Assembly: GCA_037013685.1 (NCBI GenBank)
Contig: CM072886.1
Span: forward strand, 21,211,080 to 21,275,079
Length of the DNA stretch: 64,000 nucleotides
DNA from: Acridotheres tristis
Taxonomy: Eukaryota > Chordata > Aves > Passeriformes > Sturnidae
Reading direction: 5' to 3'
In this document: piece after piece, positions 37,923 to 51,864 of the stretch
Position numbering within the stretch: position 1 is the first letter of the stretch
Layout of the letters: each line of letters starts with the position of its first letter
Position numbers and translations under genes: made by a program
The notes under the pieces: generated by a model
Database searches by the model: none
What the model was told of the DNA's origin: nothing
What the model saw: only the letters and a program-made list of their open reading frames with translations

Positions 37923-40900
37923 TATCAGAGCCCAAGAAGGATCCTCAAAGTTGCTGCCTCTGTAAGGCAGATTTCTAAATGTTATTCAGTAGGTTTTCTC
38001 TAAGCAGACTTAAAAGCTGCTGGTGATATTTAATGCTGAATGCAAAAGAGATCTGCATAGGAAATGCAGGGAAGGACACTGGCTCAGCTTTACCAAGCAG
38101 TTCAGTATTTTATGGGACTTCCTTAGAACATGATAGATTTGATCTTCCTTCAGCTACAGGTTCATAGCTGCTATTTAAACATTGCAGAATCAGTAAGGCA
38201 GCAGAAAAGCAATGTAAAACTCCTCCCCTGCAGCATGGAGCCATGCTGTGGAAAGAAAGACAAGGCTCACTTCATGAAAGGAAGAAAGTGCAGCAAATCA
38301 CTGAGCATCAGTAACTGGAGTCCTAGTTTATGAAAAAGAGATTAAGAAAAATATATCATGTTTTGATTTCTGTTCTTAGCCTTCCCTACACATTGTGCCT
38401 AAACAATCATAAGGAATGGATAAGCAGTCCTGGCACTGAAGCCTAGAAATAAAGGCTTTACCTCAAACATAAAGCTTTTCCAGCTGCCAATTTTCCAAAC
38501 AAAAGCAAGGAATCCTCTTCTCCTTTTTGAGGAGGAAGGTTAATAGAATAGTTCCAGGCATGAACCTTCATTTAACCCCATACAACCACTCCATACTCAT
38601 GGGATTGAGTGCCCAAGACAATTTCAGACCTACTCCAGTAGGTACTCAGTCACACTCTCTGTTCTATATTGCAGTTCTGGGACTGTCACACTTCTCCCAA
38701 TGCCTTGCAGGCAGCAGAGGTATCTCATTTGCAGCTACATGTTCCCAAATGACAACACCCAACTGAGCATCACAACACTATATCCTGCTGCATATCAACA
38801 AGAAAATTCCAAGGTGAAGGTTCTAATCTTCATAATTTTCCAGCTGCAATACTATCAGACTTAGCTATTCTTTTATGTACATGTAAAAAATATGAAAGAA
38901 ATAAAACAATTAAGGATTACAGTACTTAAATTGGTTATCAACTTCAAATTCCTCAGAATTTCATTGGGACATTTCTGTATTTTATAATTTTTTTTTAATG
39001 TCTGAATTTAAGAATGATAGTGGGGGACACACTTCCCCCCAAACTACATCAGCAGTAGTTTATGTACCCACATAAACTCAATCTATTTTAACTGTAAAAT
39101 ATGTATGATTTACTCTGTAATCCACAGCCATTATAAAGCACTTAAGGAATTCTCATCCAGTTATCCCTTATGATCACTAATTTGAATAAACATGCCTAAC
39201 ACTATAATTTGAAGACACCAAATCTTGCCGAGTATGTATCTGACTGCCCCTAGACTATTCATTTTAATGCTTTTTAAAGACTACATAATATTATAGTCAA
39301 GTCACAATTTTCAAAGCCCACAAAGACCTATAATGCTCTCCACATTATCTCTCTGAGCTGGCACTATAATCTCCATGTGAGCTCATTTGTGTACAACTGA
39401 GTATAACACTAAAGACTTTTTAAAGTCTTACTATAAAAGGAATCAGTCCCTATTTTATCTGCAAGACTTATAACTTCTCAATAGAAGTCCTGGTAACAAA
39501 GATGGCTCTGGCTGAGATGTAAAAGATGAGCAGTGAGACTGCAGCTCCTCTCTAGTTCCCAGGGTAATTTGGGAGAAGGAGCTACGGCCTCCCATGTTCT
39601 CTCTATGAACTATTATACCTGTCTTATGACAGGTCAGATACTGAGGTGTTTGTGAAATACAGATTTATTTGTTAAATTATCAAATGTTCCTTGAATAATG
39701 GGGGAAATTCAATACAAGGAAGTAACACCTTTTCAGTGCACCTGGGGAGAATAGAAAGCACTGATGCTTCTACAGCATGACACACCTCTAACCTCACTGA
39801 ACTGTAGAACACATATATATAAACCTCGGCTATAAAAATAGGCAGCAGTAAAATCCTTATCCTAAATCAAACTCTCTGAGATTGCTGAGTGAAGTATGAG
39901 TCTTTCACAGACAAGGACCATGCAGGCTTCTAAGTAAGGCAGGCAAAAGAAAAGCTGATGTCATTAGAAAAAAATATATAAGACTTACTTGAGTTACATC
40001 CATCATTTTCATTTAAAGATGGATTTGATTGCCTCTGAAACCTCAAGAAGCTTGAAAATAGGATGAAGGTTTTGCTCAGAACCCATTCATAAATGAAATG
40101 TTGGCTAAATTAGGAGGCAGTGTAAAAGGCAAGAGAGAAAAGAAGCCCACACACAGGCTTTGAGAAAGAAAGGTGAGAAGAAAAGCTGCCATTATTTTTC
40201 CACCTAGTACAGGACATGGTGCTTTACCATGGAAATATACATCTTGCAAAGCTTACACACAGTTTTGTTTCTCCTTTAAAAAAAAATTTAATTCAGAGCT
40301 ACTTGTCTCAGGATCACAGGCCTAATGTAAATAAGAATAAAGATTATAAGAAAAATGGCTAAAATATCCATCATCTGAGAGTACTCTGCATGCTTAATTT
40401 TTGCCCCCCAAACTTACTACTTTCCAATGTTAAGGATGGGACTACTGATTTTACCACCCTCCTGATGTGGAAGGCATTTCTGTATCTCTGCACATTGCAC
40501 TACAGACTATTTGAGTTAAGTGGAACTTTGGCTTTTCCTGCCTCTTTGTCAGTATGCAATCTTAAGCCCAGGTACAGAGATTTGATTTCCTCAAAAATGG
40601 GATCATTTCAAGAATTTCCTATTCCTAACACAGATAAAACACAATTGCTTCATAAATCCTGCTAATCTAATTCCTACTTAAAGCCAATGAGATTCTCTCC
40701 ATTGACTCAAGTGGGAATTGAAGCAAATCTAGTGAAACTGGTACATCTATTGTCTGGCTCTATTAGGACTAAAATTGCCTTTTAAAATATTGTGGAGGTT
40801 TTTTTGGGACTTTTCTTTCAACTCATCTCACAAATATAAAACTATATTTTCATTAACTTTCCTAAACACATTGAGAGCACAGCAGCTTTTGGGTTTGGAA

Positions 40901-43900
40901 GTCAAGGAGGGTGCAGGGGGATGTGCCATTCCTGTCAGCTGCTTTGCCATAAATTCTGATCACCTATGTTTTTTAGCAGAAATCTTCATAATAAAACTCA
41001 TTGAGACTGTTCTGGGGGGAAAAAAGGATTCATAATCCAAGGTCTGAATTTACATAGATACATATACAAATCCAGCCTATCACTCTGTGTAATACAGCCT
41101 GTTGTCCTGAGGAGAACTGAAATATGGCAAACCAGGAAGGACCATACAATTTTAATCATGAAGCATATTTCTATTGCATCAATAGCTCTCAGTGGTTTTG
41201 AACAGTTTTCCTACTTACTGTTCAAAAACTTTTGTGAACAGAAAAGCAAGATTTCAGGAACTATTTTGTATTCATATTTCCTTTGGTTTGAATGCTGATA
41301 TGGAACACCGACAAGGATTTGTCCACTGATTGTATAAGACGGGAAGATACTACTATGGGGTGGGTATCTGTAATTCCTGTAGCAAAAAATACTGGTTTAC
41401 TTTTAATGGGATGAGGAAATTTTATCATTTTTTCTTTACTTGTGCAAAACATGGTTTCGGTTATTTCATTAGCCAAATGAATTTGTGCATAGCTCTTATT
41501 TTAGTAATTTTCTTTAACATTTCCCAACTTTTGTGCCTAAATTACAAAGGTATTATTGTACATCAGAAGTTGGTACCACCAGAAGTTGGTGTGAAATATT
41601 TACTATTATTATTATTATTTACTATTATTATTATTTATTATGTTACACAGTTATTGACCACAAGATTTAGCACTAACATAGAAAAATGCTTAAAAGCTTA
41701 AAGTTTGAGTCAAAATAAGCCTTTGAAAGTCTATATTATTTTATTGTTTATATCTACACATCAAACTTTTCCTAACAATTTAGGCTGCAACTCAGGCAAT
41801 GAAACGAGTGGAGCTGGAATTGTGGTGTACACAAAACTGCCCTAAATGGTTATCCTTAGGAAGGATATCTGAATTTAGACTTTGCATTAGGACCTTCTCT
41901 GATTTTGAAAGATTTATTATTTTGTGTGTCAGATTGTCCTGGGAATATGGCTAATAATTTTCTGAAGTATCGTGTTTCTATCCTCATGTTGATGCCCAGA
42001 AATTACAGGAACAAACTGAAAATGAAGAAAACAAATCTACTGGGGAGAAAAAGATAGTGCTTCTGAAGCCCCAAAGAAAACTGAGTTCTAGTTTCTTTCA
42101 ATAATGGTGTAGAAAAACAACTAATTCAAAATTTTATTGCTACTGAGAGAGGCATTTTTTAACATAAATGTAGAATTATATTTTCAATAGATTTCAAGTT
42201 ATGTTAGTAATGAACTGTCTACTTGAATACCAGCAGTCTTCTAAAGTGGAAGTCAGTACACCATCCAAAACTACTCAGTGCAAGTCTGAAAATGTAGCCA
42301 GTGAAAGGTAAGGTCCAAAGAAAACCCAAAACTACAGTACTGGACAGCAGCTCACCTCAGAGCTTTAGGTGACAATAGTTGTTTTCATTGGGTGCCTGCA
42401 GAAATTACAGCCAGCAAAGACAGCGTATTTCCAGTCTGTCACTCTTGACATCCACAGGACCATAGGTTTTTCTTGTAGGAAATACAAATTTGGGGAGCCC
42501 AGTCACATTCACCCAGTATTCGAGTTTTGCCAGTCACAGAGCCAGCCCCAAACTTTAGGACTTCAGGCAGAAAAGCCTGGATAAATAGATTAGGCTAAGG
42601 TTTCTAAAAATATTTGGTGGAATTTGTCAAATTGCAACTCTTATCCCAGCATTATTTTTTTATCTAAGGCTTGAAGCAAGAGCAATAAGAAGTTCTCACT
42701 GAATCCACTTCATACGTGGTCTTGAACTGTGATGGGATCAGAAAGATCTCATCTGTCACAGTGTTGCAGTAAACTAAAAAAAAAGATTTATTCTTACTAA
42801 AGCTGATGGGGATGTCAAGACAAGAAAGGTGATGTGTATTCCAAACCCATATTATGTTCAGGTTTTAGGATATGCACTCAGCAATCACCTTCATAGGAAT
42901 GGGAGTCAACTGATTAAAGCAGCCTTTGCTGCATCCTTTTTTCTGGCTTTCAGGATTAGAATCCCATTCTTCAGGCTACAGAGGAGCAGCTCCAGGTGTG
43001 CTTTGGAATGACTGAATGGAGAATTTATGCAATAAGCCTTGTCACTAAAATTAATGTGCCCAAAAAACAACCAGCAGAGAAAGAGAGTCAGGGTCACACT
43101 AAATGAATATAGGCACAAACACGTGTCCTCTGAAAGCTGATAAGGCCTTTTTTAGGTAAGAAATCTTCAGTGCTAGGATCGAACATAAGCTTGAAATCAG
43201 TTTGACAAGGGCATGATCACATTAGCTGGGTGAGCTACCTGGATTTTGTTATGGATTCTTGTAGGACTGTTTCAGGGCACCTGAGATGTCTGGACCTTAG
43301 AAGGTTTGAGTTTGAATGCTTCAGTGCTGGGAGTCAGATTCCATTAGGATATGAACTTGCCAAGCACATCCCTTGGCACTGCTGCAAATACAAAGAGTAA
43401 CATTCATTTCTGAATATGCAGGCACTCCAAATCTGCAGCTGGCCCAGATGAATTACACTGAGATGGAAGATCCAAGAAATGCCACTGTGATTCAGCAGAG
43501 AACACACCATGGATTACCTGCTTCTGAAACCACCAAGCAATGGCCTTCTGTAAGCAATTGTCCTTTGGATTTAAAAACACAGGAAGAGTTGCACAATGAT
43601 GCATAGTGGAATGAATTTATGAGGCAGTGCAGAATAAATTTATGCTATATGGAAACAGATTGTTAAAAGGAATAAATGCACGTTTTCACTTGCTTGCAAT
43701 TATGGTATACCTGTCTATATTCACTTGCTTCCTGTCCTATAGTGCTCCTATTCTCACCAGTGGGAATGTCTGTACCAGAATGTGATGTGGGCTAGAACTT
43801 CTGTTTCAATTCTTCACCAAAACCCACACTGACTCAATGTCTGGAGAAAATTAAATCTTGAACAAACTAAATTCTAGCCTTCACCCTCTGACATGATTTT

Positions 43901-46900
43901 AAACCTTAGAAGTAGAATTCACTTTTACATTATTTGGAGATCTAAGAGTTATTTCTGTCAGCTTATATTTTTCATATTTTTTCCCTCTCCCTATGATACA
44001 AGAACAGTGAGATATGAAATCTCCATATTCAAAAGGCAAGACAAATTTGTCTAGAATCACGCTATCTTTTCCCAAAGGTAAATGAGATAGGCTTAGCTGA
44101 AGGGTCACAGAGCTAGATTCATTCAGTCTAATTTCAGATATTTAATTGAAGTGCCTAGTGGAGGTTGTTGGTTGCTCCTAACTCCTGTATAGGCAGTTGA
44201 GAACAGGAACATCTTCGAGGGTGTTTATATTCCAACTTCGATTTCTTACGTTTTCCACCAACTGGAGAAACTCAGTGAGATTACCACAGTTGCTAGATGG
44301 AATCCATACCACTTAGCAGCAGAGAAATGTGAAACATTAGGGGAATCCTCTCTTGTTAACCTCTACCCCACCTCTAAGGGCTATGTCCTTGTACAGGCTG
44401 AAGAGGCAGTTCTGCCACAAATCAGTGATTCATGGCTGGACACTTGTATAACCATGCACTGACATCTAACTGTCACCACTGTAAGTGTGATTTAGACATT
44501 TGTTGCCCAGCTGCTTTGTTAAAGTCATAAAGCTCAAGTCCTTCACTTAAATCCATTTCTGAGTCTGCCATTTACTCTCCTCCGTGTTTTGATCAATAGC
44601 TCAGAGCTCCTCAATACCATGCCACTGTATATAAGAGTTTGAAATTATATCCACGTTTTGACTGTCAAAGTGTAAAATACAAACTCATATCCAGGAAACA
44701 TATTACTTTCCAGAAAATTATTAATATCCCCAGTACATAAAAATTCTTGGACATTCCAAGGTACACAGCAGCTTTTTCTGATTTTCCAGTACCCTATACT
44801 GTTAAATGCACTTACTGATATTATCAGAAATTGAGGGTGCTCAAAACCTACACAAGTAAACAGTGCTCAAATTTTGAAAACTTGTGGGGTTTTCATAGAC
44901 AGATTACAGACCTACAAAAAGATAATTTTAGTAATTCTTGCACAAAATGGGGGCAATTTGGGTAACAGAGGTAGATTTTTTGCTGCTAGTTGCTCTCTCT
45001 GTTTCTACAGAGCTTTAAGCCTGAGATCTTCATGTAATTCATTATTCATATGTGTTATGGCTGTTCTTTTCCAAATGGCCTTTAAATTGTGACCTTTTTT
45101 TCCTGCTTTATTTTAGGATTCTCTGGAAATGCATTGAGTATATGCTTCATCTACATGAGTTGTAGTTCTCCAAAATATTTTTTCCTTAAGTCTAAAAAGG
45201 TAATATCTTTCTGCAAATTTAGCAAGTGCCTTTGATCCAAGCTTAGCTTTATGGGTATCTATGCAGGTATGATCTCTCTGTTTAATCATTTGGTGCAGGA
45301 CAAGCATTTAGTAGAGGACAAGCAACAGATATTGGAAAGAGCTGCTTTTCTACCTCACTCCTTTTCTTTGGTTTCTGATAGTATAGGACACACTTCCACA
45401 CTATTTTATTTTAAAGGAAGCCAAAGACTGAAGAGACACACATGCTTATTAGATTTAATTGTGGCAGAGTTTAGAGAATTACATCTAGCAAAAAGGAAGG
45501 CTCTATTAAAATTTCTTTTTGAGATTAATGCTAAAAAGCTCTAAAATAAAATAGAAATAATGAGGAACCAATTAAAATTCTTTTTAAATTATTTATTTTA
45601 ATTTTTTTCCTAGAATATGTGGCTTATGAAATCATTCCCTGTGTCTGTCTCTCCTCTCTTCCTTTCCATTCAGTAATTTTCCTGCCTCTTGCTTAACTAA
45701 AACTAGATTTGACAAAGGGGCAAAGGTCTCTGAAGTATTTTCTTCCCAATAGCCTCATGAAAGCAGTCTATCAAAAAGAAGCTTGAGGCAAAGCCCGAGG
45801 TATGCACTCACATCTTATTAGACACTGGAGAATTGACCCAGAGCCCAGAGCAAGCATGTCTTCTTTAGCACTCACAAAACTATTTGCTCATCCCTTGTAT
45901 CCTTGTTTAAATAATTGGTTCATTTTGCTTTGTAAATATCAAGGCTCCATAGAGTTGCTAAGTTAAAACCCCCAGGGTAAGATCCAGGCTCTGGTGAAGT
46001 CTATCTGCATTTTACTATTGACCCCGCTGGGGTAAGGGTACAGCCAAAGGCTTTTCTGTCTAAATGGACAAGGCAGACAAAAAAGGTGAGAGAGCAGATC
46101 AATACACCAAATAAATTATCTCTTCAAATTATTATTTCAGATTTAATATGTATACAAAATGTCACCATAGCTATGCCACATCTGAGTAAAGAGAAACTGA
46201 GGTATCAGTGACATCAGTACGTTTAAACTGCCCAAAATTTTAATTTGGAAAGGAAGTATTTATAGGGATTTTACTTTGTCTTCTTTTTATCATATCTTTT
46301 CAGCAGTTGTTAAAAACAAAACCAATGATGATGCATTTTCAAAGGGTGCCCTCCTTGTACACTGCCATACAGGGACCTGCTCACCCAGAGGTCTTGAGCC
46401 AAGGTTAGAGCTACCCCATGGACACCATTTCTACCACCCACAAATCTGGGACCTCAGGGGAGGGGGAGCCCCTTTACCAACAATGCACACACCAAATTAC
46501 CCAACAGCTGCCCAGAACCTCTGCTGTCTGAGCCCACGAGACAGCAACGTGACCCCCTGAGCAGAGGTTGCTGCAGTCCTCAATATTCAAAAAATTATAT
46601 TTTCATATTGGCCGATGGAAATCCTAAAAGTGGCAGCTTCTACTTCTGAAAAAGTACAACCCCTCTTACTACCTATAGAAAACCTGCTGCACTTCATTCA
46701 ATACATATATTATGAACTCCAGCTGGAATATGAGTATTTTACAGAGAAATATTATGCAAGGAGAGTGTGGTATCCAAACCTCCTCAATAAATACTTGCAT
46801 CAATTGTCTAGTGCTCCTAGGCAACAATAAGAAAAGTGAGGGAAAGCACAAAGTTTCAGTCTAGTTTTTATTGATTTTAGCTTTCTCATTCGCTGTGTGT

Positions 46901-47605
46901 TAAATATCACAATGCAAAATCCATTTTACCAGATGCAAGTGGCAATTACACTTTTACTTTTCTAGGCTGTAATAGAAAACTGTCTAATTTAGCCATTGTC
47001 AGATTTTAAAAATTATTTCTGACTGCAAAACTGACACAATATAAGTGTTTACCAAGTTTGCCTGAAACAAGCTGCATTGATTTAAGTTCTGACGTTAACT
47101 CCTGCTTTCTTGACAATATGCACTCCTGTGCCAGCTTGTCCACTTAAGTATTGGGACACTGTGCACAGAAAATACAGAACAGCATGTAAAAAAGCTTCCC
47201 TGCCTCTTTCCAGTCCTACAAAGAAAGTAGCAAATGGACATTACTATGAAATCAGTCATAATCATTGGATTTAAAAGCAAAAAAGCTAACTCAACAGATC
47301 TTGATTCTTATATCAATGTAAACAGGACAAATGCTGTGCTTTAAACATCAGTGAAAACACTGGAACAACTCCGTAAATTGAAGGTGAGTTACTGAATCTG
47401 CATCTTCAATGTTTTGCAGTCTGTGTATTGTGGAATTCTGACAGCATGTACTTGAAAATGTGTGTATGAAATCTGATTATTTACATTCATATTTAAATTA
47501 TTCTGTTACTATAGAAAGGAAAGTGGATCACTGCCAAGTGCTTTTATAAAATAGAGTGAGAAATTAAAAATCTCTATTTTTCCAGGACATTTGAAGAAGG
47601 TAGAA
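37923..47605. other. AT-rich intergenic DNA, nothing recognised
   Basis: No gene or mobile element was recognised over nearly 10 kb apart from the ATT-rich microsatellite at 41601-41640. A 123-codon plus frame at 41330-41701 is AT-driven and runs through that microsatellite. A somewhat GC-richer patch at about 46330-46580 has an unassigned 94-codon frame. Confidence 0.5.
41601..41640 (+). repeat. (ATT)n / ATTT microsatellite
   Basis: Imperfect ATT units form two blocks, separated by TTTACT and followed by TTATTA. The array is short and interrupted, so probably old. Confidence 0.85.
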
Positions 47606-47669
47606 AGTGTTAGGTTTACAGTTGAACTTAATGATCTTATAGGTCTTTTCCAACCTAAGTGATTCTATA
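47606..47669 (+). mobile_element. CR1 LINE 3' tail, first of two in tandem
   Basis: 'gtgttaggtttacagttgaa' followed by 'atgatcttataggtcttttc' and 'caacctaagtgattctataa' is a CR1 3' end of the subfamily ending in 'gtcttttccaacctaaatgatt'. It lies four bases before a second copy of the same segment. Confidence 0.85.
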
Positions 47670-47673
47670 ATTA

Positions 47674-47764
47674 GGGACATGGTTTAGTGGTAAAATTGGC
47701 AGTGTTAGGTTTACGGTTGGATGATGATCTTAAAGGTCTTTTTCAACCTAAATGATTCTATGAA
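47674..47764 (+). mobile_element. CR1 LINE 3' tail, second of two in tandem
   Basis: This copy begins a little further 5' ('gggacatggtttagtggtaa'), then repeats 'gtgttaggtttacggttgg' and 'atgatcttaaaggtcttttt', and ends 'aaatgattctatgaa'. Compared with the copy at 47606-47669 it carries about 30 extra bases of CR1 sequence at its 5' side. Confidence 0.87.
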
Positions 47765-50720
47765 TTTATACTAATTACTCTAAGTGATAAACAAAGCTAA
47801 TGGTCCGTGAATATGAACTTTCATGTAACAGAATTTATGATTTCTAAATAGAAGAGGTGAGTCAATGCATGTGGATTTAGTACTGAAAAAGTCTGAGCAG
47901 CTTGTTCTTACACCCTCAATATTTTTCTACTGCTACCATAATTGACAGTATGCCAACAGGTGCCCACAGAGTGCAGGCATATTTATGACTGTAAAATAGG
48001 AAATCTTGAAGGAAAAACTAGAGATTTATAGACTGGTATAACAAATGAGGCCAGGTGCTCAGTGGGTACTATCATATCACTGCTGAAAACACATGCTCAA
48101 ATCATGGCATAGGGCACAGGGTAAAATATATGCTCTCCTTTCTTCTCTACATGCCCAAATTATCACCAAGCTCTGCAACACTGGGTGGGTACACGAGGAG
48201 AGACTGAGACAGCAGGATTAAGGCAGGTCTGAACGGAGGTGCCTTGGCAGATAAGACTGTTCACATGAGCTGCTAGAGATAATTCTTATTCCTGATTTTG
48301 GGCAAGTACATCAATCAGCATTTCCCTTATTTAGGAAGACAGAAGGGAATCATCATGCCTGGGGAAAGGAGACATGAGATCTCACTCTGAAACACATCCC
48401 AGAGCCATCTGAGGTTATTGTGGGAGGCCATGGGAAGCCAGAAAGCTGGACTTCCCTGCCTGCCACCACAGCCAGATATATGAAAACTCAAAAAATGAAG
48501 TGGAGTTGTGCCCATACCTCTCACAATCAGTTACCCCTGAGCACTCTTCAAGGGACTGTAAATGAGGAACAAGTGGCAAATAAAATTGGGAAACAAGCAC
48601 AATAAGCAATACTAGCAGCCACAAGTCAGATACAGCAGGACTGATACCATATGTTGAAATTAAGTTAGAATATCTTTAAGAGCTTTGGTTGTTGTGCTTC
48701 TCATTTAGTCTTGAAACACATTAAAAGTATTTTGAAGTACAGTAACTAGTCGCTGGCAAGTGACACTTGTTCTTCTGTTGTTGTAAGGGGTATCATTACG
48801 ATTTCAGTTTTGTGAGATTAAGTTACGTCTTCTGGAGTCCTGTGCTTCTGATAAATGCTTTCCTGCCAGTTTCTGTTTTCTGCCATAAGGGCCTGAGAAC
48901 ACTTGCTGCAGTCTGGAACCCCCTATAGAAAGCCTCCATGCCAATAACATAGACATAGCTCTACTCAATTTTCCTCCTTGGTTCAGAGAGATTTAAATGC
49001 TGGCAGTTCTGCCAGTTTTTATTAATATCATGTCCTATTTATTTACTTGTATTCCTTCTTAGTTCAGAAAAAAAAAAAAAGATTAAAAAATGAGTTCTTT
49101 TTTTCATTTTACAGCAGCCAGGGATCAGAGCTTGCTTTGAGTTGAAATTGCCTTAAGAGCCCTCCTTCTATCAATGATAGCAGTGCTTGTAACTGCTGCT
49201 GATATTTCAGGACTTAAAAGGCACAGGACTGTGGCATGACCTAACTGATGAGATAAATTATGCTGATTCAGAGCATTATAAAATATTAATATTCCTGCCA
49301 AATTTCAGCTCAGTGACCTCCTCTATACACTGGCGACCCAACCTGCTGAAAAGCCAACAGCTCAAAGCCTTGACATTTTCTTTGTTTTGACAAAATAAAT
49401 AACATTTCTGAGTTCTACAAAAAAGCAGATTAACACAGGAAGAAAAATACTGACACATGCTTCTCACCAAGCAATTTCTGAAAGATATTCTAGGTCTCTT
49501 CTATCCAACAGCTGATCCCTGCTATGAAAACTCCAGGCCTCTTTCTCTTAAGCAGAATTTTTCCTCAAGCAAAAAAAATCACTTTTCATCCTGCTTAACA
49601 TAGATTTTTGCACGGAGCTGCTTGTGCAAACTTGAAGAAATAGATTCCCATTCCCACCCTGGAGTCCTGTGTCCTCACAGTGCTGCAAGGGGTTTATAGC
49701 TGCCTGGGCTGTGGCACCTTCGTGAATGGCAGCATCTCAGAGCAGAACCTGATGGTGCAGACCCCACACCATCCACAGCAATTTTGGCACTCACCAAGTT
49801 TTTTAGCCAGCTGCACTCTCTAGGACACTGAAATTGCCTAGGATACTCAATAGTACTTAAAATTCTTTTTAATTTAATATATTGAGCTTTCTGGGCTGTA
49901 GAAATTTCTTCTTTTAGCTTTCTGATTTAAACTCTCCCCTGAAACAACAGCCTATGAACTTACCTAGTTTCAAGTTCATTTTTGTTGAGAAAGAATGGCA
50001 ATTTTTGAAGAGTTTGATGTAAGTCATTTTCCATTTCCTGAAAATTCTTAGTTATGATTTTCTTCCTATATTAAATAAAATTTTAATGAACCCCTCTACT
50101 TAATTTAACCAAAAGTTTTCTCAGTTCTTCTCCTGAGTTCTTTTAATAACTCATCTATCAAATAAAACAGTAGATCACTTCTGGTAATTTTAAAAGACTG
50201 CAATATCTGTGATCTTTATATTAAACAGTTCATTTGGATATCAGGGTCAACATAACTGAGTTTCATTTCAATACCAAGGGTGACTTAAATATTTTTCTTA
50301 TTAACAAGGACAAAAAATGTTCATCTATTCTGAGACTCAAACTGAAGAAAAGAGGTATTACTTCAGATGCTGAATTCATCTGAATGTTGATAGAATATCG
50401 AATAAGGTGAAGTATACTCAGAAAATGTAATACTTCATAATGATATTTTTATTTTAATATAATGCACAAATTTTGAGATAGAATTTGTATCTTTTTTTAT
50501 TCATAGCATCTGCATTTGTGATATGTCAGTCTTAAACAACTATGCCCAAAGTCAAAAAGAAAAGCAGGAAGGGCTACTTTCCAGAGACTCTGCCAGAAGA
50601 AAGCTGTTTCAGCACAAGAAACTTGTTCCTTTCCCACCCCGAATCATGTAAGAGATTGATTCTTACCTCTTAAAACACAAAGAGAGGGCACTCATCTCTG
50701 GTGAGCAGAAAGGCAGAAAA
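47765..50720. other. AT-rich intergenic DNA, nothing recognised
   Basis: No gene or repeat family was recognised. An A14 run near 49068-49081 is followed by GATTAAAAAA. A small GC-richer patch lies at about 49650-49790. Confidence 0.5.
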
Positions 50721-51385
50721 GATGTGCCAGCTCCCTCAGCTCTAGTGCATGCATCCCATCAGGGCCCATGAATTTGTGGGTGTGACATTTGTCTAAATTA
50801 TCTCTAATCTGATTCTCCTCAACCAAAGAAGATTCTTCCTTTCTTCAGACTTTCTCTCTTGGCTCCAGGGTCTGGGGTTCCTGAGTGCTGGCCTTAGCAA
50901 TAAAGACTGAAGCAAAGAAGGTGTTCAGTAACTCCACCTTCTCTGGATCCTCCACCAGCAGGGCACCCACCCCATTCACTAGTGGTCCCACATTTTCCCT
51001 AGACTTCCTTTTGCTAATGATGGGTTTGAAGAAGCCCTTCTTGATGTCCTTGACAGTCCTTGCCTGATTTCTTTCCAAATAGACTTTAGCCTTCCTCCTT
51101 GTTTCCTTGCATACTCTGATAATGTTCCTGTATTCTTCCCAAGTGGCCTGTCCCTTCTTCCACATCCTGTACACGCCCTTCTTCTGCCAGAAGCTCTTTG
51201 TTCCCCTATGCCAGTCTCCTTGGCTTTTTACTCATAGGAATGCACCAATCTTGAGCTTGGAGGAAGTGAACCAAGAATATCATCCAGCTTTCTTGAGGTC
51301 CTCTTGCCTCCAGGTCTTTATCCCATGATACTCTATCAGGCAAATACACAAAGAGACCAAAGTCTGCCCTCCTGAAGTCCAGCGT
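50721..51385 (-). mobile_element. CR1 LINE ORF2 fragment, endonuclease-RT linker
   Basis: Read on the minus strand from the right, the translation begins 'DFRRADFGLF', a hallmark just after the CR1 endonuclease. It continues with 'YRMWKKGQATWEEYRN', 'SKRKSRENVGPL' and 'LLNTFFASVF', then 'MGPDGMH' and 'LREL' at the start of the reverse transcriptase domain. At least one stop and one frameshift separate the first block from the second, and a stop follows the 'EPREKV' segment. Neither the endonuclease core nor the catalytic YADD-type region is present. It is an internal fragment with both ends lost, flanked on the right by the hAT/ZBED fossil in the same orientation. Confidence 0.92.
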
Positions 51386-51864
51386 AGAAAGAATGAATTA
51401 ATTTTTCTAGGAAGAAAGTAATATTTTCAATAGATGCCTTAATGCTATTTTTATAGATTGTCATTAAAATATTTCATATTCTAGTCATGCCATTCTTCCA
51501 GTGTTGATGGATTATATAATTATACATAAAGCCATTAGATTGGGAAAAAAATCTCCAAAATCAGTTTTTAGTCAAAAGACTATTTAAAACTCCATTTTGA
51601 TGAATTTTGCTTTTCTAATAGCACGTAATAAGATTGTAAATTTCAACATTTTTCACAGAGCAGAAATCCTTGGCTTTCAGTGTTCCTATGTATAACAGCA
51701 AAGTCTTCATCTTTAAACTCCAGAAGGCAAACTGTTTTGCTTCAGTTGACCTTTAACAAGTTATTTTCTTTCTGGTCTTCATTCTGCATTACACTGGCCT
51801 CAGTGAAATATGCAAAGTGACTATCTTCTGATGAGCCATGATTCTATTTTCAGTGCTGCAGTTA
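51386..51864. other. Spacer between CR1 fragment and hAT/ZBED fossil
   Basis: No firm identification. On the minus strand, in the frame of the adjacent transposase fossil, the part from about 51840 down to about 51650 is fairly open with few stops and a charged composition ('SSEDSHFAYFTEASVMQNED'). It could be further transposase remnant, but no family motif is visible. Confidence 0.35.

Noticed and set aside
41330..41701. 123-codon plus-strand frame with a hydrophobic C-terminal part
   Set aside because: The Leu/Ile-rich stretch is the translation of an ATT microsatellite, so it is not a membrane protein.
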